Source of the DNA: Actinernus sp. WN-2022
Lineage: Eukaryota > Cnidaria > Anthozoa > Actiniaria > Actinernidae
DNA: 64,000 bases
Assembly: GCA_030867875.1 (NCBI GenBank)
Contig: JAOWCC010000019.1
Span: forward strand, 82,302,861 to 82,366,860
Reading direction: 5' to 3'
Shown: piece by piece, positions 1-11,379 of the stretch
Position numbering within the stretch: position 1 is the stretch's first letter
Layout of the letters: each line of letters opens with the position of its first letter
Translations under genes and position numbers: made by a program
Notes under the pieces: model-generated
Seen by the model: the letters and a program-made list of their open reading frames with translations, nothing else
What the model was told of the DNA's origin: nothing
Database searches by the model: none

Positions 1-1068
1 TCGAATTTTGGAATTCGGCATCTTTCAAGATGGACTTTGCATAATCCTTTCCATTTAAATGCCGCTTTAATGCTGCCTGCATCACTTTTAGGGAGTCAGG
101 CTCGTACTCTGCCATTGTCACGGCGTATTTCGGCGTAAAATTGCGACAGTGTCTTGTCGAGAGCTTCGCGCTCGTACTCTTCCAAGTTTTGCTTTACTTC
201 TCTGGTCAATGCCCACTTGCGAAAAACGCTCAACCAGTAATTTTGCTCTTTCTGGTGTTTTTATTTTCGCTAGAAACTAAAAAAAACAAAAAAACTTGCC
301 ACTTGCGAAAACTTTTCGTTGCTAAGCAATAACGCGACCAATCAGTATCAAGTAACCATGCCCTCAATTAAGGAAAAAAGCCCTCCTTCATGAGCCAATC
401 AGCACTGACTAATTTTGCCCTCTATGTTATAAGTTCTGAAACTATAATGTCTAGCTTTAATATACGTGAACACAAACGACAGGAACATGAAGCGTGTGTA
501 TATTTGGACGACAGCGAGCGAAGTAACTGGATTTATAACTTTCGCGAAGTTGTGGTCGGCAAAAGTCGATATGTGCTTGCTATGAACTGAACGTTTCTAA
601 CATTAGCATGATATAGAGCAAATAATCCTGTCAGTTCCCTAGGTATGTTATCTAGCTATAATATACAAGAGTATGAACTACAGGGAACAAGTATTTATAA
701 GATAAGCGAAGTTTCAATATAACAACAATACGGGATTATTAATTTATCCTAATTTTTGGAAGGCTTTCCATGCTCGCTCGCTAGAATTAACTGAGCGGAA
801 TACGACTTCATTTCCTTCAATAGTTTCACGAAATTCAGGTCATTTCCATTTTCTTTTCACGGCTTCCAGGTCACTGCCGAAGTTGTTACCGGTCTAGCTT
901 AATACAGCCTACACTCCATACGGCAATATTTTTAACGGGTTTTCAAGTTACACTTCGTATAGCTTATAATATTAAATTCAAGTTCATTTTCACGAGTCTT
1001 CAATTCAGATCAGGACAGATTCGTCCCATATCCGTTCGGGTAGTAAGTTTAGGGAGCAATATTGTTAG
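1..1068. other. No gene recognised
   Basis: AT-rich sequence with only short open frames (for example 141-332 and 390-590 on the plus strand), none of which shows a domain, a convincing splice-site pair or good composition. It is likely intergenic or intronic. I see no repeat with a clear boundary here. Confidence 0.5.
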
Positions 1069-1073
1069 TTTCG

Positions 1074-1466
1074 CCACAGGAAGCCCAGGCTTAATTTGTA
1101 TGTTAAAAATTATAAGGCTTTACGATTTGTGAAATATCTCAGTGAATATTTCAATAAAGTATAAAAATAAAAATAAAATAGAACTCTGGTGTCGAGTTCA
1201 AACAATTTCGACGAATTTTAACCCTCTCTTTAGTCCTCACCTAGAAAATAGGGCCTTAGAGTAATAGAGGGAGAAAGAGAGGGTTTAAATTCGTCGAAAT
1301 CGCTTGAAATCGTCACAAGAGGACAATAAGAACATCAACTACTCTTCAGGCAAGTTATACTTACTTTATTGAAATATTTACTGAGATATTTCCATTTCCA
1401 AATCGCAAATTCCCATACAAAGCCTTATATTTTTCAACACACAAATTAAGCCTGGGCTTCCTGTGG
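1074..1466. mobile_element. Hairpin MITE with CCACAGG ends and 5-bp TSD
   Basis: The left end (CCACAGGAAGCCCAGGCTTA) and the right end are inverted copies, and the inverted pairing continues inward (about 1079-1165 against 1350-1460), with a second inner palindrome around AACCCTCTCTTT near 1220/1275. The element is flanked by a perfect 5-bp direct repeat, TTTCG, at 1069-1073 and 1467-1471. It has no coding capacity, so it is a non-autonomous inverted-repeat element. Related ends occur at 43471-43691, and single ends near 2013, 40715 and 63108. The superfamily is not assigned. Confidence 0.8.
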
Positions 1467-1471
1467 TTTCG

Positions 1472-2992
1472 CACCATCGCCCGTTTCAACAAAGGAAATC
1501 AGCGAGGAGCTGGAACCGAATCTTAAAAAAGCATCGTGACGTCCACTGAGCCAACACTGAATAGATTGGCGTGGACGTATCCCCACCCCCCCCCCCCCCC
1601 CCCCACCCCTCCGTACTTACATGAAAAATGGGTATGTTTATGATGCCAAGAGGCTCAAACCCTGACCCTGTTTGACCCAAAATCCGAGCTCCAAAACCCT
1701 GAAATACTGAACACCGACACTGACTGCACTCAAATTAAACTCAAATCCTGACCCTGATCTGCCCAAATCAGGTCAAAACCCTGACCCACCCCCGCGACAC
1801 ATACATAATACGTCACAAACAGGAGTGCCCCCCCCCCCCCCACCCCACCCTCCCCCCGGGAGACTTACAGCATGGTTACCGCACGGTATGCCGTGACAAT
1901 ACGTTTTCTTTCTGATCCAATCAAATTATCAAGTTACGGTACGGCACGGTAACAGTACGGTTACGGTAAGGCTACGGACATGCTCTATTACAACTATTAC
2001 AGTCATACCACAGGCAACCCAAGCTTTGTATTGTAACAAAGCATGATAAGATGTCACAAATGTTTATTAAAATACGAAATTAATTGTTATTCAAATAAAT
2101 ATTAAGTACTTCATCGTAATAGCAAAGCAATCAGTAGCGAAAATCGGCGAACAGGTGTCATTAAACTCAACGCTTAAATCTTGCTCAAAACGTTCACCGG
2201 TGTTTTTAAACTAATAGACTATAGAATACACATTCAGCGAGTTCGTTTTACAACCAGATAAATTTACTGGACATTTTAGGATTCGAAAGTACAATTTGGG
2301 GATTTAAAAAAATACTTTCTACGATAAATTCGCAACCATGCTTCCCACGCGGCAAAGGAACCACAGATAACACACATGCGTCAAAAATAATCAAAAAATA
2401 ATCCATCGACGGTTCCTCCAATACTATTCTAACATCGGTTAGGAACTCCCTGTGGTTTTTCATTGATCACGTACACATCCATCAATTTGTTTTAGGATTG
2501 TGTACCATTGCTCCGAAAAAAATCGCTTTATACTATTAACAAGTTATCGCACGGATCCTCGATTAATCACTTGTATTTTCAAACTTTTCACCAAATTGCA
2601 TGCCCTCGTCGCTAATGGCAAAGTTTGAAAGCACAAGTCATTAATTCTTAAGTTTCTTGGCCTCATGTGATTACATACACAAATCACATACATGAAAAAA
2701 GTGACAAAGGAAAAGCTTTTTCCTCGCAAAGTTTGCTCGTACATAGCGACAGATCTGCCAGAGCAGCGCGCGCGAACTAAAATTAAAACTTGTCACTCAA
2801 ATCACAGGCAATTTTCTGCAGTTTCTTCCCAATTCCTCTCATTATAAAATATGTGTCAAAAATACAGGTTATATACATAAGAATTTCTGCAAAAAATATT
2901 TTTGATATACTTTGTGAAAACGTTAATTTGCACTGAATTACATGGAGTTACGCTTGAACTGCCGACTGCTCTTAGCCAATCAACATCCAGCA
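1472..2992. other. Gene-free stretch with low-complexity C runs
   Basis: Contains long cytosine runs at 1581-1609 and about 1829-1840, and a degenerate array of CCCTGACC-like words (1660-1795), a motif also seen near 29700-30070 and 44700-44830. A GGTACGG-rich patch lies at 1930-1980. A single CCACAGGCAACCC transposon end is near 2013. Short minus-strand open frames at 2248-2463 and 2544-2744 have no recognisable content. Confidence 0.5.
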
Positions 2993-3108
2993 TAGCCTCC
3001 TACGCAGGCATCTCTAACCTCTCCTCTCCCGGAGTCACAGGTAACCCAATTCACGATTTTTTTTAATCTGATTTCTTCTAAAATTAGAGATGCCTGCGGA
3101 GGAGGCTA
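2993..3108. mobile_element. Tiny MULE-like MITE, copy 1 (116 bp)
   Basis: Begins TAGCCTCCTACGCAGGCATC and ends with the inverted copy. It is flanked by a perfect 9-bp duplication, CATCCAGCA, at 2984-2992 and 3109-3117. A 9-bp target duplication is the hallmark of Mutator-like (MULE) transposons. A second copy with its own 9-bp duplication is at 4460-4567, and a lone right end is at about 50423-50443. It carries no gene. Confidence 0.8.
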
Positions 3109-3838
3109 CATCCAGCATATTTTCCTATAATTTTATGTGATCAGTAGAGATAATCATACGGGTTCAGGATTAATTTGAACGAGTGAGTTTTTCAAAGAGT
3201 ATCAAAATTGCATAAGCCTTTGAAAAATGTCGCGAGTTCAACTTAAACCAGAATTGCACGAGAAAGTCATACGATTCCTTGTTAATAATATTCATCCGCG
3301 TATTTGTGCTTTTTGTCGCGTGTTATATTCAAAGTATTTTGCTTCAGTTTTTCAACTTTCCCGGCTGTAAATGTGGAAATCTCTATAATAGTATAATAAT
3401 AGGCCATATTTATATAGTGCCACATATCACCACAGTCTCATTGTTTTCTACTGGCAGGCTTTAGACCCAATGAAAGACCCTTTCCGTCTGACTTCAGTGC
3501 CGCTCTAACGGTCGTTTGGAGGCAAACATAAGGCTGTTTCACTGTCTTCTCAAACACCCAAGGAGGTTTCAACAAAATTCATGAGCTTTGTTAAAAATTC
3601 AAGGACTTTTCAAGGATAAAACCTAATCTGCCGAAATGCAAGGAATTTTCAAGGATCTGGTAGTAGTTCAAGGACTTTTCAAGGTCCGTGCGATATTGAC
3701 TCTCTTCTCTAAAGGCCACACACAGAATTTCAAGACTGATTGCCTTTTATAAAGCACGTTCACATTTGGATTGGAGAGGTTTTCGAGTGTCGAAAGTAAC
3801 AAATAATTGTTTTGGTTTTGCGTTTGCTTAATAGCTTT
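3109..3838. other. No gene recognised
   Basis: Short open frame at 3279-3464 only. Around 3555-3690 there are degenerate repeats of the words TCAAGGA and TTTTCAAGG. Nothing else is supported. Confidence 0.45.
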
Positions 3839-4270
3839 TCTATTGGCTGTAAAACATGTTTTCTTTTAATTATCAGTCAATCAATGCAAGTTCTAAACTA
3901 AAACCAAATAGTGTTTTGGTCCACCACGCAATCAATTTTGGTTTTAGCGAGAGTTATCCACGATTGTGTTTACTTTCCTCGTGATTGGTTCAAGTAAAAC
4001 CAATCACGACTTACTTCAGTTCGTGATTGGGTCATCGTATTTTCACTTGCTCCTGTGATTGGCTATGTAATTACTTTGGTTTTGGTTTTACTACACTCAG
4101 CTGGAAACCGCTCTAAAACCAATCGTGAATTAGTTCAGCTCGTGATTGGCTCATTGTGTTTTTACTTGCTCGTGATTGGCTCATCGTATTTTCACTTGCT
4201 CCTGTGATTGGCTCTGTAATTACTTTGGTTTTGGTTCAGTACGACACTCAGTCGGAAACCGCTCTCTCGT
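3839..4270. repeat. Imperfect tandem repeat rich in ATTGG/CCAAT boxes
   Basis: Blocks containing CGTGATTGGCTCATCG and CCTGTGATTGGCT, followed by TAATTACTTTGGTTTTGGTT and an ACACTCAG..GGAAACCGCTCT tail, occur twice (about 4020-4112 and 4140-4265), with a diverged third part upstream. About nine CCAAT pentamers, in either orientation, lie within 400 bp. This may be a satellite-like or transposon-derived block. A regulatory role is not shown. Confidence 0.6.
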
Positions 4271-4459
4271 CGAAATGGAATTGGAATGTAGTTACACCTC
4301 CTAATAATCATATTACCGTTATCAGCAATACAATGTAATTTGGAATGACGGCAAATATCGCAAGGCCTCAATATTTAATGGCAGGTGTACCTACATGTAT
4401 GTCCTACACTCTAGTAGACTTTGAGGTGTAGCCGAAAACTGTGCAGTGAAGTCATTGTC

Positions 4460-4567
4460 TAGCCTCCTCCGCAGGCATCTCTAATAGGAACCGACCGACC
4501 GGGCCCGGGTTTCCTGTGTGAAGCGCCGATTCTTCGGTATAAATAGAGATGCCTGCGGAGGAGGCTA
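4460..4567. mobile_element. Tiny MULE-like MITE, copy 2 (108 bp)
   Basis: Same inverted ends as the element at 2993-3108 (TAGCCTCCTCCGCAGGCATC) and again a perfect 9-bp target duplication, GTCATTGTC at 4451-4459 and 4568-4576. The middle differs completely from copy 1, so only the termini define the family. Confidence 0.82.
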
Positions 4568-4624
4568 GTCATTGTCTGCTTATTTCTCTGTTCACAGCTA
4601 GTAAGACTTTAGCATTAAATCTAA

Positions 4625-4886
4625 GGGAGCCAGGGTGGCGCAATCGTTAAGCGCTTCGCCTCTGACCTCTTTGGCTCAGGTTCGATCCCCGGTATCTGGT
4701 CCTTGCTCTGAATGATTTTCTCCGGTTTCTCCAGTTTTCCTCCCTCCACAAAAACCAACACGCTAAATTCCAATTCGGATATGTGGATAACCTGGATCTG
4801 ACTTTCTTAAGCCTGTTTAAGGTCCCGTTAGAAATTTAGAGCATGTACGGTGTTCGGATGAAACAATTAAACAAATAATTAAATTG
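4625..4886 (+). mobile_element. tRNA-derived SINE
   Basis: The head carries both internal RNA polymerase III promoter boxes: box A TGGCGCAATCG at 4636-4646 and box B GGTTCGATCCC at 4679-4689, spaced as in a tRNA. The tRNA-like part cannot form a normal mature tRNA and is followed by an unrelated body of about 190 bp ending in GGATGAAACAATTAAAC and an AATTAAAT-type tail. This is the layout of a SINE, copied by a partner LINE. No clear target duplication was found. Confidence 0.75.
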
Positions 4887-6612
4887 CAAGCTTACACTGT
4901 GCGTATTTGAATATATATGTTAAATTTATGGTTAACATCATATGTCAGTTGAAACATTTTCTGTGTAAAGACTCGTTATCCAGTTCTCTATTCGTTTAGT
5001 TCATGTAGTTAAGAATAATGCTAAGGCGCAAGGTGATAACTCTTCTAAAGTCGCCTTCTTATCATGATAATTATGGTATACATTCATAGCCATTCAATAT
5101 TAATTTCTATCCATGCATGCACATTGATCGTATTTGAAATCTCTAATATTTCAATAATGTCAAAGGATGTATAACGACAGAACGAAGGTAATGTTTGAAT
5201 GCAGTTGTTTGTAAGATTCTGTGGCAGTACCATACAACGTAACAACACATTTATATACTTTACATATTCAATAAAGATAATCGAAGAACCTCCCTTGTAT
5301 TCAAAACACTAATAACAACGCTGATATGTTCCTTTCCTTGAGCGTGCGAAAGTAATCTATTTGTACAAGTGACGGCTAAAAGCTATTGGTGATATGCCAC
5401 CAACCAAGCGGAACAATTACATCTCCGTATGCTAATTTAACTAGTAAACGTGAGTATTTAGCGATTTAGTTGTGACAGAAAATTGATCACATTTTATGTA
5501 TTCATCGAAATATATTCAATAGATCCTTCTGATTATCTTATTTAAAATAATATTCTTGTGAACAACACGTAGGCTAGGCAGATAATTATAAAAGGGCAGG
5601 TGCCATTGACCAATGATGAGAAATACTTTATCAGTTACAGCTACTGTGTATGTCTGTCACGGGCTCATTGTGTTTTCTGTCGTATTGAGTAGTTTGCTAT
5701 ATGGTGCTTTGTAAGACAAATGTCTAAACCTATGTGGTACGGTACTCATTAGAAGGTGATACAGACATATTATTTTAGTGACAAAGCTCGATGATTATAT
5801 TTTTTATAAAATACTAAGCAATACTGGTAGCTACAATATAGTTTCTACATCGTTTCATTGTTATAAAGACAACTTATCCATTAGGTCTTCAAAGTGAATT
5901 GGAGAGGTAAGAGAAGAAAAAGAAAATGAATGAAAACAGAAAATAAAATAAAAATAGGCAGAAGAAATGAGGAGTTCGCTGGTTCATGTTACAAGAGTAG
6001 ACCATCTGTATATTCACACCTGTGAGAAAGCCGCTGCATGATAGAAAACTTGAGGACTATTATTAAAAAATATCATCCCTCTAACCACAACGAAACTACT
6101 TTAGAGGATTATTAAATACAGCATCAAGATAAAGACTCTGTGCCACGATATCGTGAAGGTTTAAGATTCATGTAATCCGCGAGGTATTCTCCGGCAAAGG
6201 TCACGTTATAAAACGAATGCACTATAAAAAGAGTCTGCCATGGGATCTAATTGAAAGAGCTTACTGGAGATAAAAAAAGGCATTTAACTCCCGCACTAAA
6301 GAAACTGCTAGGGAAGCACTAACCGTCAGGCTATAGCCAATAAATGTTGGAAAATACCCACTCACTACACTGTGACCCTATAATGTACCTCTTACTGGAA
6401 TGGATATCACATAACGTATGGGAGATAGAGCACAACAAACAATTAATTTAACAAGGTCGTGGACTAGTTCTCGTGCATTTCTATGGAATCCAATTAAAAT
6501 CGGGTTTCACTTGTTATATGGTAGAACCGGTTAAATGGTAGAACACGGCCGTTTATTTATAGTTTCCCTGGGCGTCCCGGCAATCGGTTGACAGGATTTT
6601 AGCTTTACATAC
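4887..6612. other. Gene-free AT-rich stretch, probably intron
   Basis: About 1.7 kb without a supportable open frame. It lies directly downstream (minus strand) of the splice donor at 6612, so it may be the first intron of the gene starting at 6864. No further exon was recognised. Confidence 0.4.
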
Positions 6613-6864
6613 CTTGATATTTACAACACTAATGGCGTGCCGAAATAGTTCGGGAGTAGATGCTCTTGATGCGGTATCGTTGTCAAATGCCAGCCTTCCT
6701 CTGGACGTTGTAAAGGCTCCCGAGTCGCTGTCGCTTTCCGCGAGTTCGTTATTCTCGCCGCTCAACTCGGTACTTCTTGTAGATTTGCCATTTCGTAGCT
6801 GTGCATCAGCCCGAATCGATGTCAGAGAAAACACGCCACTAGCAAGAGCCTTGAACGATGTCAT
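6613..6864 (-). CDS. Probable first coding exon of an unknown gene
   Basis: The reading frame opens with ATG at 6864 and runs 84 codons (MTSFKALASGVFSL... to ...HAISVVNIK), ending at an excellent splice donor AAG|GTATGT (exon end 6613, phase 0). The residues are polar and Ser/Thr/Glu-rich (for example ELAESDSDSGAF), as in a disordered cytoplasmic N-terminus. No domain is recognised. The first 15 residues (Phe/Leu/Ala with one Lys) could also be read as a weak targeting sequence. Downstream exons, expected below 6613, were not found. The plus-strand frame at 6614-6868 is its antisense shadow. Confidence 0.5.
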
Positions 6865-8099
6865 GTAGGAAGCAGAGATGAGGAATAGTCTCTTTATGTC
6901 AGTTTTCCGTGGAAAATGATCTGCATCAGTAGACTGAAGTTTGTGCCTCTAAATTCCATGGCAAACTTTGTGACTTCGGCAAATACTCCCAAACCACCCG
7001 TTACGGAGAAGAAAAGATTTTTCGTATTTAAATGTTATTGTATATTCATGGCTTTATCCGAGTGCTATAAATTATGCATGTACGTTAAGCCCTCGCATTT
7101 TACCTTATACCTATTCGGAAACTCTCAAATAAACTTAAGGTGTTTTGCATAAATCAAATGACGGCATTTGATCCGAATTGGTTGAGGAAATCATTGCCAA
7201 CCCTGGGTGAGAAATCCCACTAGATTATCTTTGATTGTATGTCAGAGGTACTTTCAAACGTACTGATCCAATGAAGAGCAAAGAATAACATGGCGGAAAC
7301 TCTCGCAAAGACACTGGCTTCAGTTTTAGCGGCTCGCTATATATAGTAATGTAGCTAGCAGAGTATTTACTCGTGGGGTTTCGCTTTACAGAAAGGATGC
7401 ATCGTCAATCGGTATGTAATACATGACAAGTGAATCTCCAAGAGCGCCTTTGTACAGATATCGCTAAGAATTTTCCCAAATGAATGAATAACAGCTACTG
7501 CATGTAAATGCATACAAACAGCATGTCACGATCTGCGCTGAAAATATTTATTGTAACTGTGACTTGAGAGTTAGGGCGGGCAGGTGGTCGAACAGAGAAA
7601 AAGAACGAAATCAATCTACATAAAACGGAAAGAGTTGAACTCAGCGAGGACCTAGCAATTATCTTAGTTTGAAAGTTGAATGTACATACATTGGCAGCCC
7701 TGGGGCAATGATCCATATATGGCTATTTTAAATTAAAAGAAGACATTGCTAGCTCTGATATCAGTTACTGCATGTGATCTTAGAAACTCGTAATTTGTTC
7801 GCGCTGGTTCCCGATTAAAAAAGAAGGAAAAAACAAATAACCCATCGCCTGATGATTGGCGTCAGTTGTATAGCCAACACAAGCATACTGACAAGCAACA
7901 TATGCAGACTCGGTAATGTATTGATTATTAGCGGCCCTTGTTCTTATATATCTCGCAATAGGGCGTTATATTTGATTTATTCTGTTCTACCACTCGAAGG
8001 TGGACGGAGAATCTCAACAGGCTTAAATCTCCTCTGTGGAGATCTCCCAGGGCCTACAATTTATCGCCTTATCTGAGAAGACGTGAATGTCTAATAATT
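6865..8099. other. No gene recognised
   Basis: Upstream flank of the 6864 exon. Short open frames at 6916-7152 (+), 7495-7716 (-) and 7852-8076 (+) show no domain or splice evidence. Promoter elements for the 6864 gene would lie here but none can be named. Confidence 0.4.
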
Positions 8100-8222
8100 T
8101 GCAGTTCGTTCACAAAGGCAGCACCTTCTACTCAGTTATTTTAAGACCATTAGTGCTCGTTTGAACCCACGACCTCCTACACGACGGACGACCGGAGCTT
8201 AACCACTAAGCTAACCAGGAGT
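8100..8222 (-). mobile_element. tRNA-derived SINE remnant
   Basis: On the minus strand, box A TAGCTTAGTGG (8213-8203) and box B GGTTCAAACGA (8167-8157) have tRNA spacing within a cloverleaf-like block starting near 8222. It is not a clean tRNA: the acceptor arm does not pair well. It sits just beyond the 3' end of the LINE at 8345. It is most likely a SINE head, or alternatively a tRNA pseudogene. Confidence 0.6.
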
Positions 8223-8344
8223 TAGAATTATTTTCGGAATTCTGTTTCCCATTCAAATTTGTCAACTCCTTTGAGAATTCCAAGACAATGATCCCAATTA
8301 GAGGAACACGAGGATCCGCGCAAAGAGTACTGGTAGTTATAGTT

Positions 8345-10672
8345 CAAGTTCTTTTTCAAGTTTTTTTATTTTCACACTGTTTACATGATATATAATAATT
8401 AATTACAAATATAAAAAAAGACATATAACATAATAAAGGAATACACAAAATAGGTGTGCAGAGACCAAAGTAGCAGAAATGCTTTCGAGTTGGTCACCGC
8501 CTATGTTAATAGTAAGGACGATTGAGACATGTATTACGTGAAAGAAGGAAAGAAAGAGAGAATGATAAAAGGAAAGAACCGGAGCTATTGAAATTATAAT
8601 TTAATTACAGTGACTATATGACTACTAGTTAATGATAATAATCAATAAGATGAGTAACTAGTATAAACATATATTGTAAGTAAACAAGTATATAATGGTA
8701 TAGCAGTATACATTCATTAAATGCTTATGAAAAGATGTAAGATGTTTTTATTTGTTTACAATTATATTTGGTCATCCAAAAGAAACTTTTTACATGGTAT
8801 GGAAGGTCTTTAAATTCTGTTGGTATAGATTCCCAGAGTTTGGGTGCGGAGGACCGAAATGTATGAATCTCACTTTGGGTTTGTAGAAGAAAAAAAATTG
8901 GCAACATATATGGTGTCGTAGGAATGAATTTCGGATATTGGTGTAAGGATATCAGAGAATACGGCTGGAATACTATTTTTTATTTTATTTTGTATTTTAT
9001 GTGTAAAAAGTGACATTTTATATTTATGGATATTTTCAAATTTTAGAATTTCAAGAAGGCTACTATGAGCAAAAAATAAATTTCGTATACATTTATTTTG
9101 TTTGGTATAGTCTTTGGTTAATCTTGTTTTATAGGAAAAAACCGGCCAACTCAATATACCATAGTTCAAATATGGATAAATAAGGGTATAACATAATTGT
9201 TTTAGCATATGGAGATCAAGGTAGTATCTTAGTTTATTGATGATTCCAATATACTTGGCAAGTTTATTATTGATATGTTGAATCTGAATTTTAAATGTTC
9301 ATCAATGTATATACCTAAATATTTTATATGGCTTTTACGTTCAATATTGTTAATGTTGACATTTACTTTTTTCCTAGATGAAGTTATAACCATATAATTA
9401 GTCTTCTTAAAATTAATAGACAACTTATTAGTAACACAATAATTTAAAACTAATTCCAGTTCATCATTCATTACGGATTCAAGTTCTTTAACATTATCAC
9501 TAGCAAAAATGATATTAGTGTCGTCAGCAAATATCCTGAAAGAAAGCTTAGCAGAATAATTTGGTAGATGATTGATACACAATAGGAATAACAGGGGTCC
9601 TAATGTTCGGTGGAAAATCCTTTCCTAAACCCAAATTGATATTTGTATAAAATATCGTGTTTCTCTAAAAAAGATTGAAGCTGGTTGTATATTAGTCGTT
9701 CTAAGACTTTGCTAAATGCTGACAATGTTGAGATTGGTCTATAATTGCCAGTGTCAGTAACCTCACCACTCTTGTATATGGGGGTGACTCTGGATATTTT
9801 AAAGACATCTGGCACTATACCAGTTGCAATAGATGGATTGTAGATAAGTGTAAACGGTTTCGAGAGTGGTCCACAAGCAATTTTAATTAGTATATTTGGG
9901 ATATCAAGTGAAGCTTTATTTTCATTTAAGTTTGCAAATAACTAACATACTTCGATCTCTGTAACGGGAGACATAAAGAACTAGAAGCTGGTGATGAGTT
10001 TATGTATTTAATGGGATCTTCATTATTGTGTCCAATAGCACTTGCTATGTTAGGGCCTACGTTAATAAAGTGTTGGTTAAATTGTTCAGCAATATCTGCT
10101 TTACTAGTATATATTATATTATTTCTTACGATTCTTGATGGGTAGGTCTGTTTTTCGTTTTATTAATGTACCAATCAATTTCCATGTAGCTTTTAGATTG
10201 TTTTTGCAAGATTCAAAATGTTTACAATAGTATGCCTTCTTATTGTGGGTTTTAAGCTGGTTGAGTTTATTGGCATACTCAGTTCTTAAATTGATCTATT
10301 TTATTTGGATTATTAGAGAGAAAATGTGTTTTATACATAATTTGTTCAGTTTTGATTGATTTTAAGATGCCATTAGTTATCCAGGGTTTTGTTAGTTGTT
10401 TTCTTTTGCTTAGGGGTACCAATTTCTTAGGTGCATGTTTATCTATTATTTTATTAATTGCTTTAATTGTATTAGTTGTTATTTCATTTAAATTTCTGCA
10501 TTCATTGTTGATAGCATTCCAGTCAATTGTACTGATGTCATATAGGTATGAATATTGGTTAAAATTACTATAGTTCCTAGCTACGAAATATTTTCTTTTT
10601 TTCTTTTTATTGCTATATCAGCAATGCAGAACGTAGGTAAGTGATCCGAAATATCAATGGTAGCAATGCCAT
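8345..10672 (-). mobile_element. 5'-truncated, internally deleted LINE (L2/CR1-like)
   Basis: Read on the minus strand from 10672. The last residues of an AP-endonuclease domain (ISDHLPTFC) come first, then the connecting region (KPWITNGILKSIKTEQIMYK), then reverse transcriptase motifs: ISRVTPIYKSGE and NYRPISTLSAFSKVLERL (9600-9815), GPLLFLL and the catalytic FADDTN (9229-9582). A thumb/C-terminal region follows (LKQLCYTLIYPYLNYGI; 8725-9208). Between QFGFRKGFSTEH and GPLLFLL about 100 residues of the palm are missing, removing the first catalytic Asp block, and there are several frame breaks. The 3' untranslated region runs to about 8345. This is a dead copy. The clade assignment is by motif style only. 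Confidence 0.85.
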
Positions 10673-10975
10673 ACATATATAGTATGTGACGTCATTATGC
10701 AAATGTGCTATTACTGCGTATATTGCTTGTGCACATGCTCAAGCATTTCAAGGCATGATTGAACATGAAATCGAGGCTAAAGCTATTTGATTGAATAGAG
10801 TGACTTATATTTGCCCGAATTCTACAAAAATAGTGGATATCACTAATCTCAGCGTTCTCCGTCGTTTGAGCAGAATGTATATCACGTGACCAAACACTGG
10901 AAATTTTATCTCAAAATGAGCCGGTCACATTGCATTTTTAAAGTAACGATTTCTTGCTTATCTGATTACACTTCT
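10673..10975. other. No gene recognised
   Basis: About 300 bp between the LINE 5' truncation point and the next MITE. Nothing is supported. Confidence 0.4.
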
Positions 10976-11099
10976 GGGCCTGGTTGTTCAAAGCCCGATT
11001 AGTGCTAATCCAGGGTTAATTTCCATGACAACTAATAGGTTCTGTGCAGAGTTAATCCAGGATTAACACTACTGAATCGGGCTTTGAACAACCCGGCCC
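10976..11099. mobile_element. Inverted-repeat MITE (124 bp)
   Basis: Left end GGGCCTGGTTGTTCAAAGCC and the inverted right end (GGGCTTTGAACAACCCGGCCC) flank a short middle with a second inverted word pair (GTGCTAATCCAGG / CCAGGATTAACAC). It is non-coding, and the target duplication is not clear. Confidence 0.7.
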
Positions 11100-11379
11100 T
11101 GGTTGTTTCTAAATCTCCGCTTGAAATGGTTGACCCCAGTGATAGATTGTTAAGGTCACGTGACCTCATCTTGAAACCAATGGCAAAATATCAACCATAC
11201 ATTTAACATGCTGTTCGTGTGGACGGAGTCTTATTTCGATATAAAAACCTACTAGTTACAAAATAGCCATAAGCATACCGCACCTTGATAGAGAAGGAAT
11301 ATCTTATGGAATGTGGAATGTTACATATACGCTGGCTGCTCTCATCGTTTCTCGGCCTTTTCCCCGGGGCTATTCGCGC

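Noticed and set aside
8157..8222. Functional tRNA gene on the minus strand
   Set aside because: Box A and box B are present but the acceptor stem does not pair, and the context is LINE/SINE debris.
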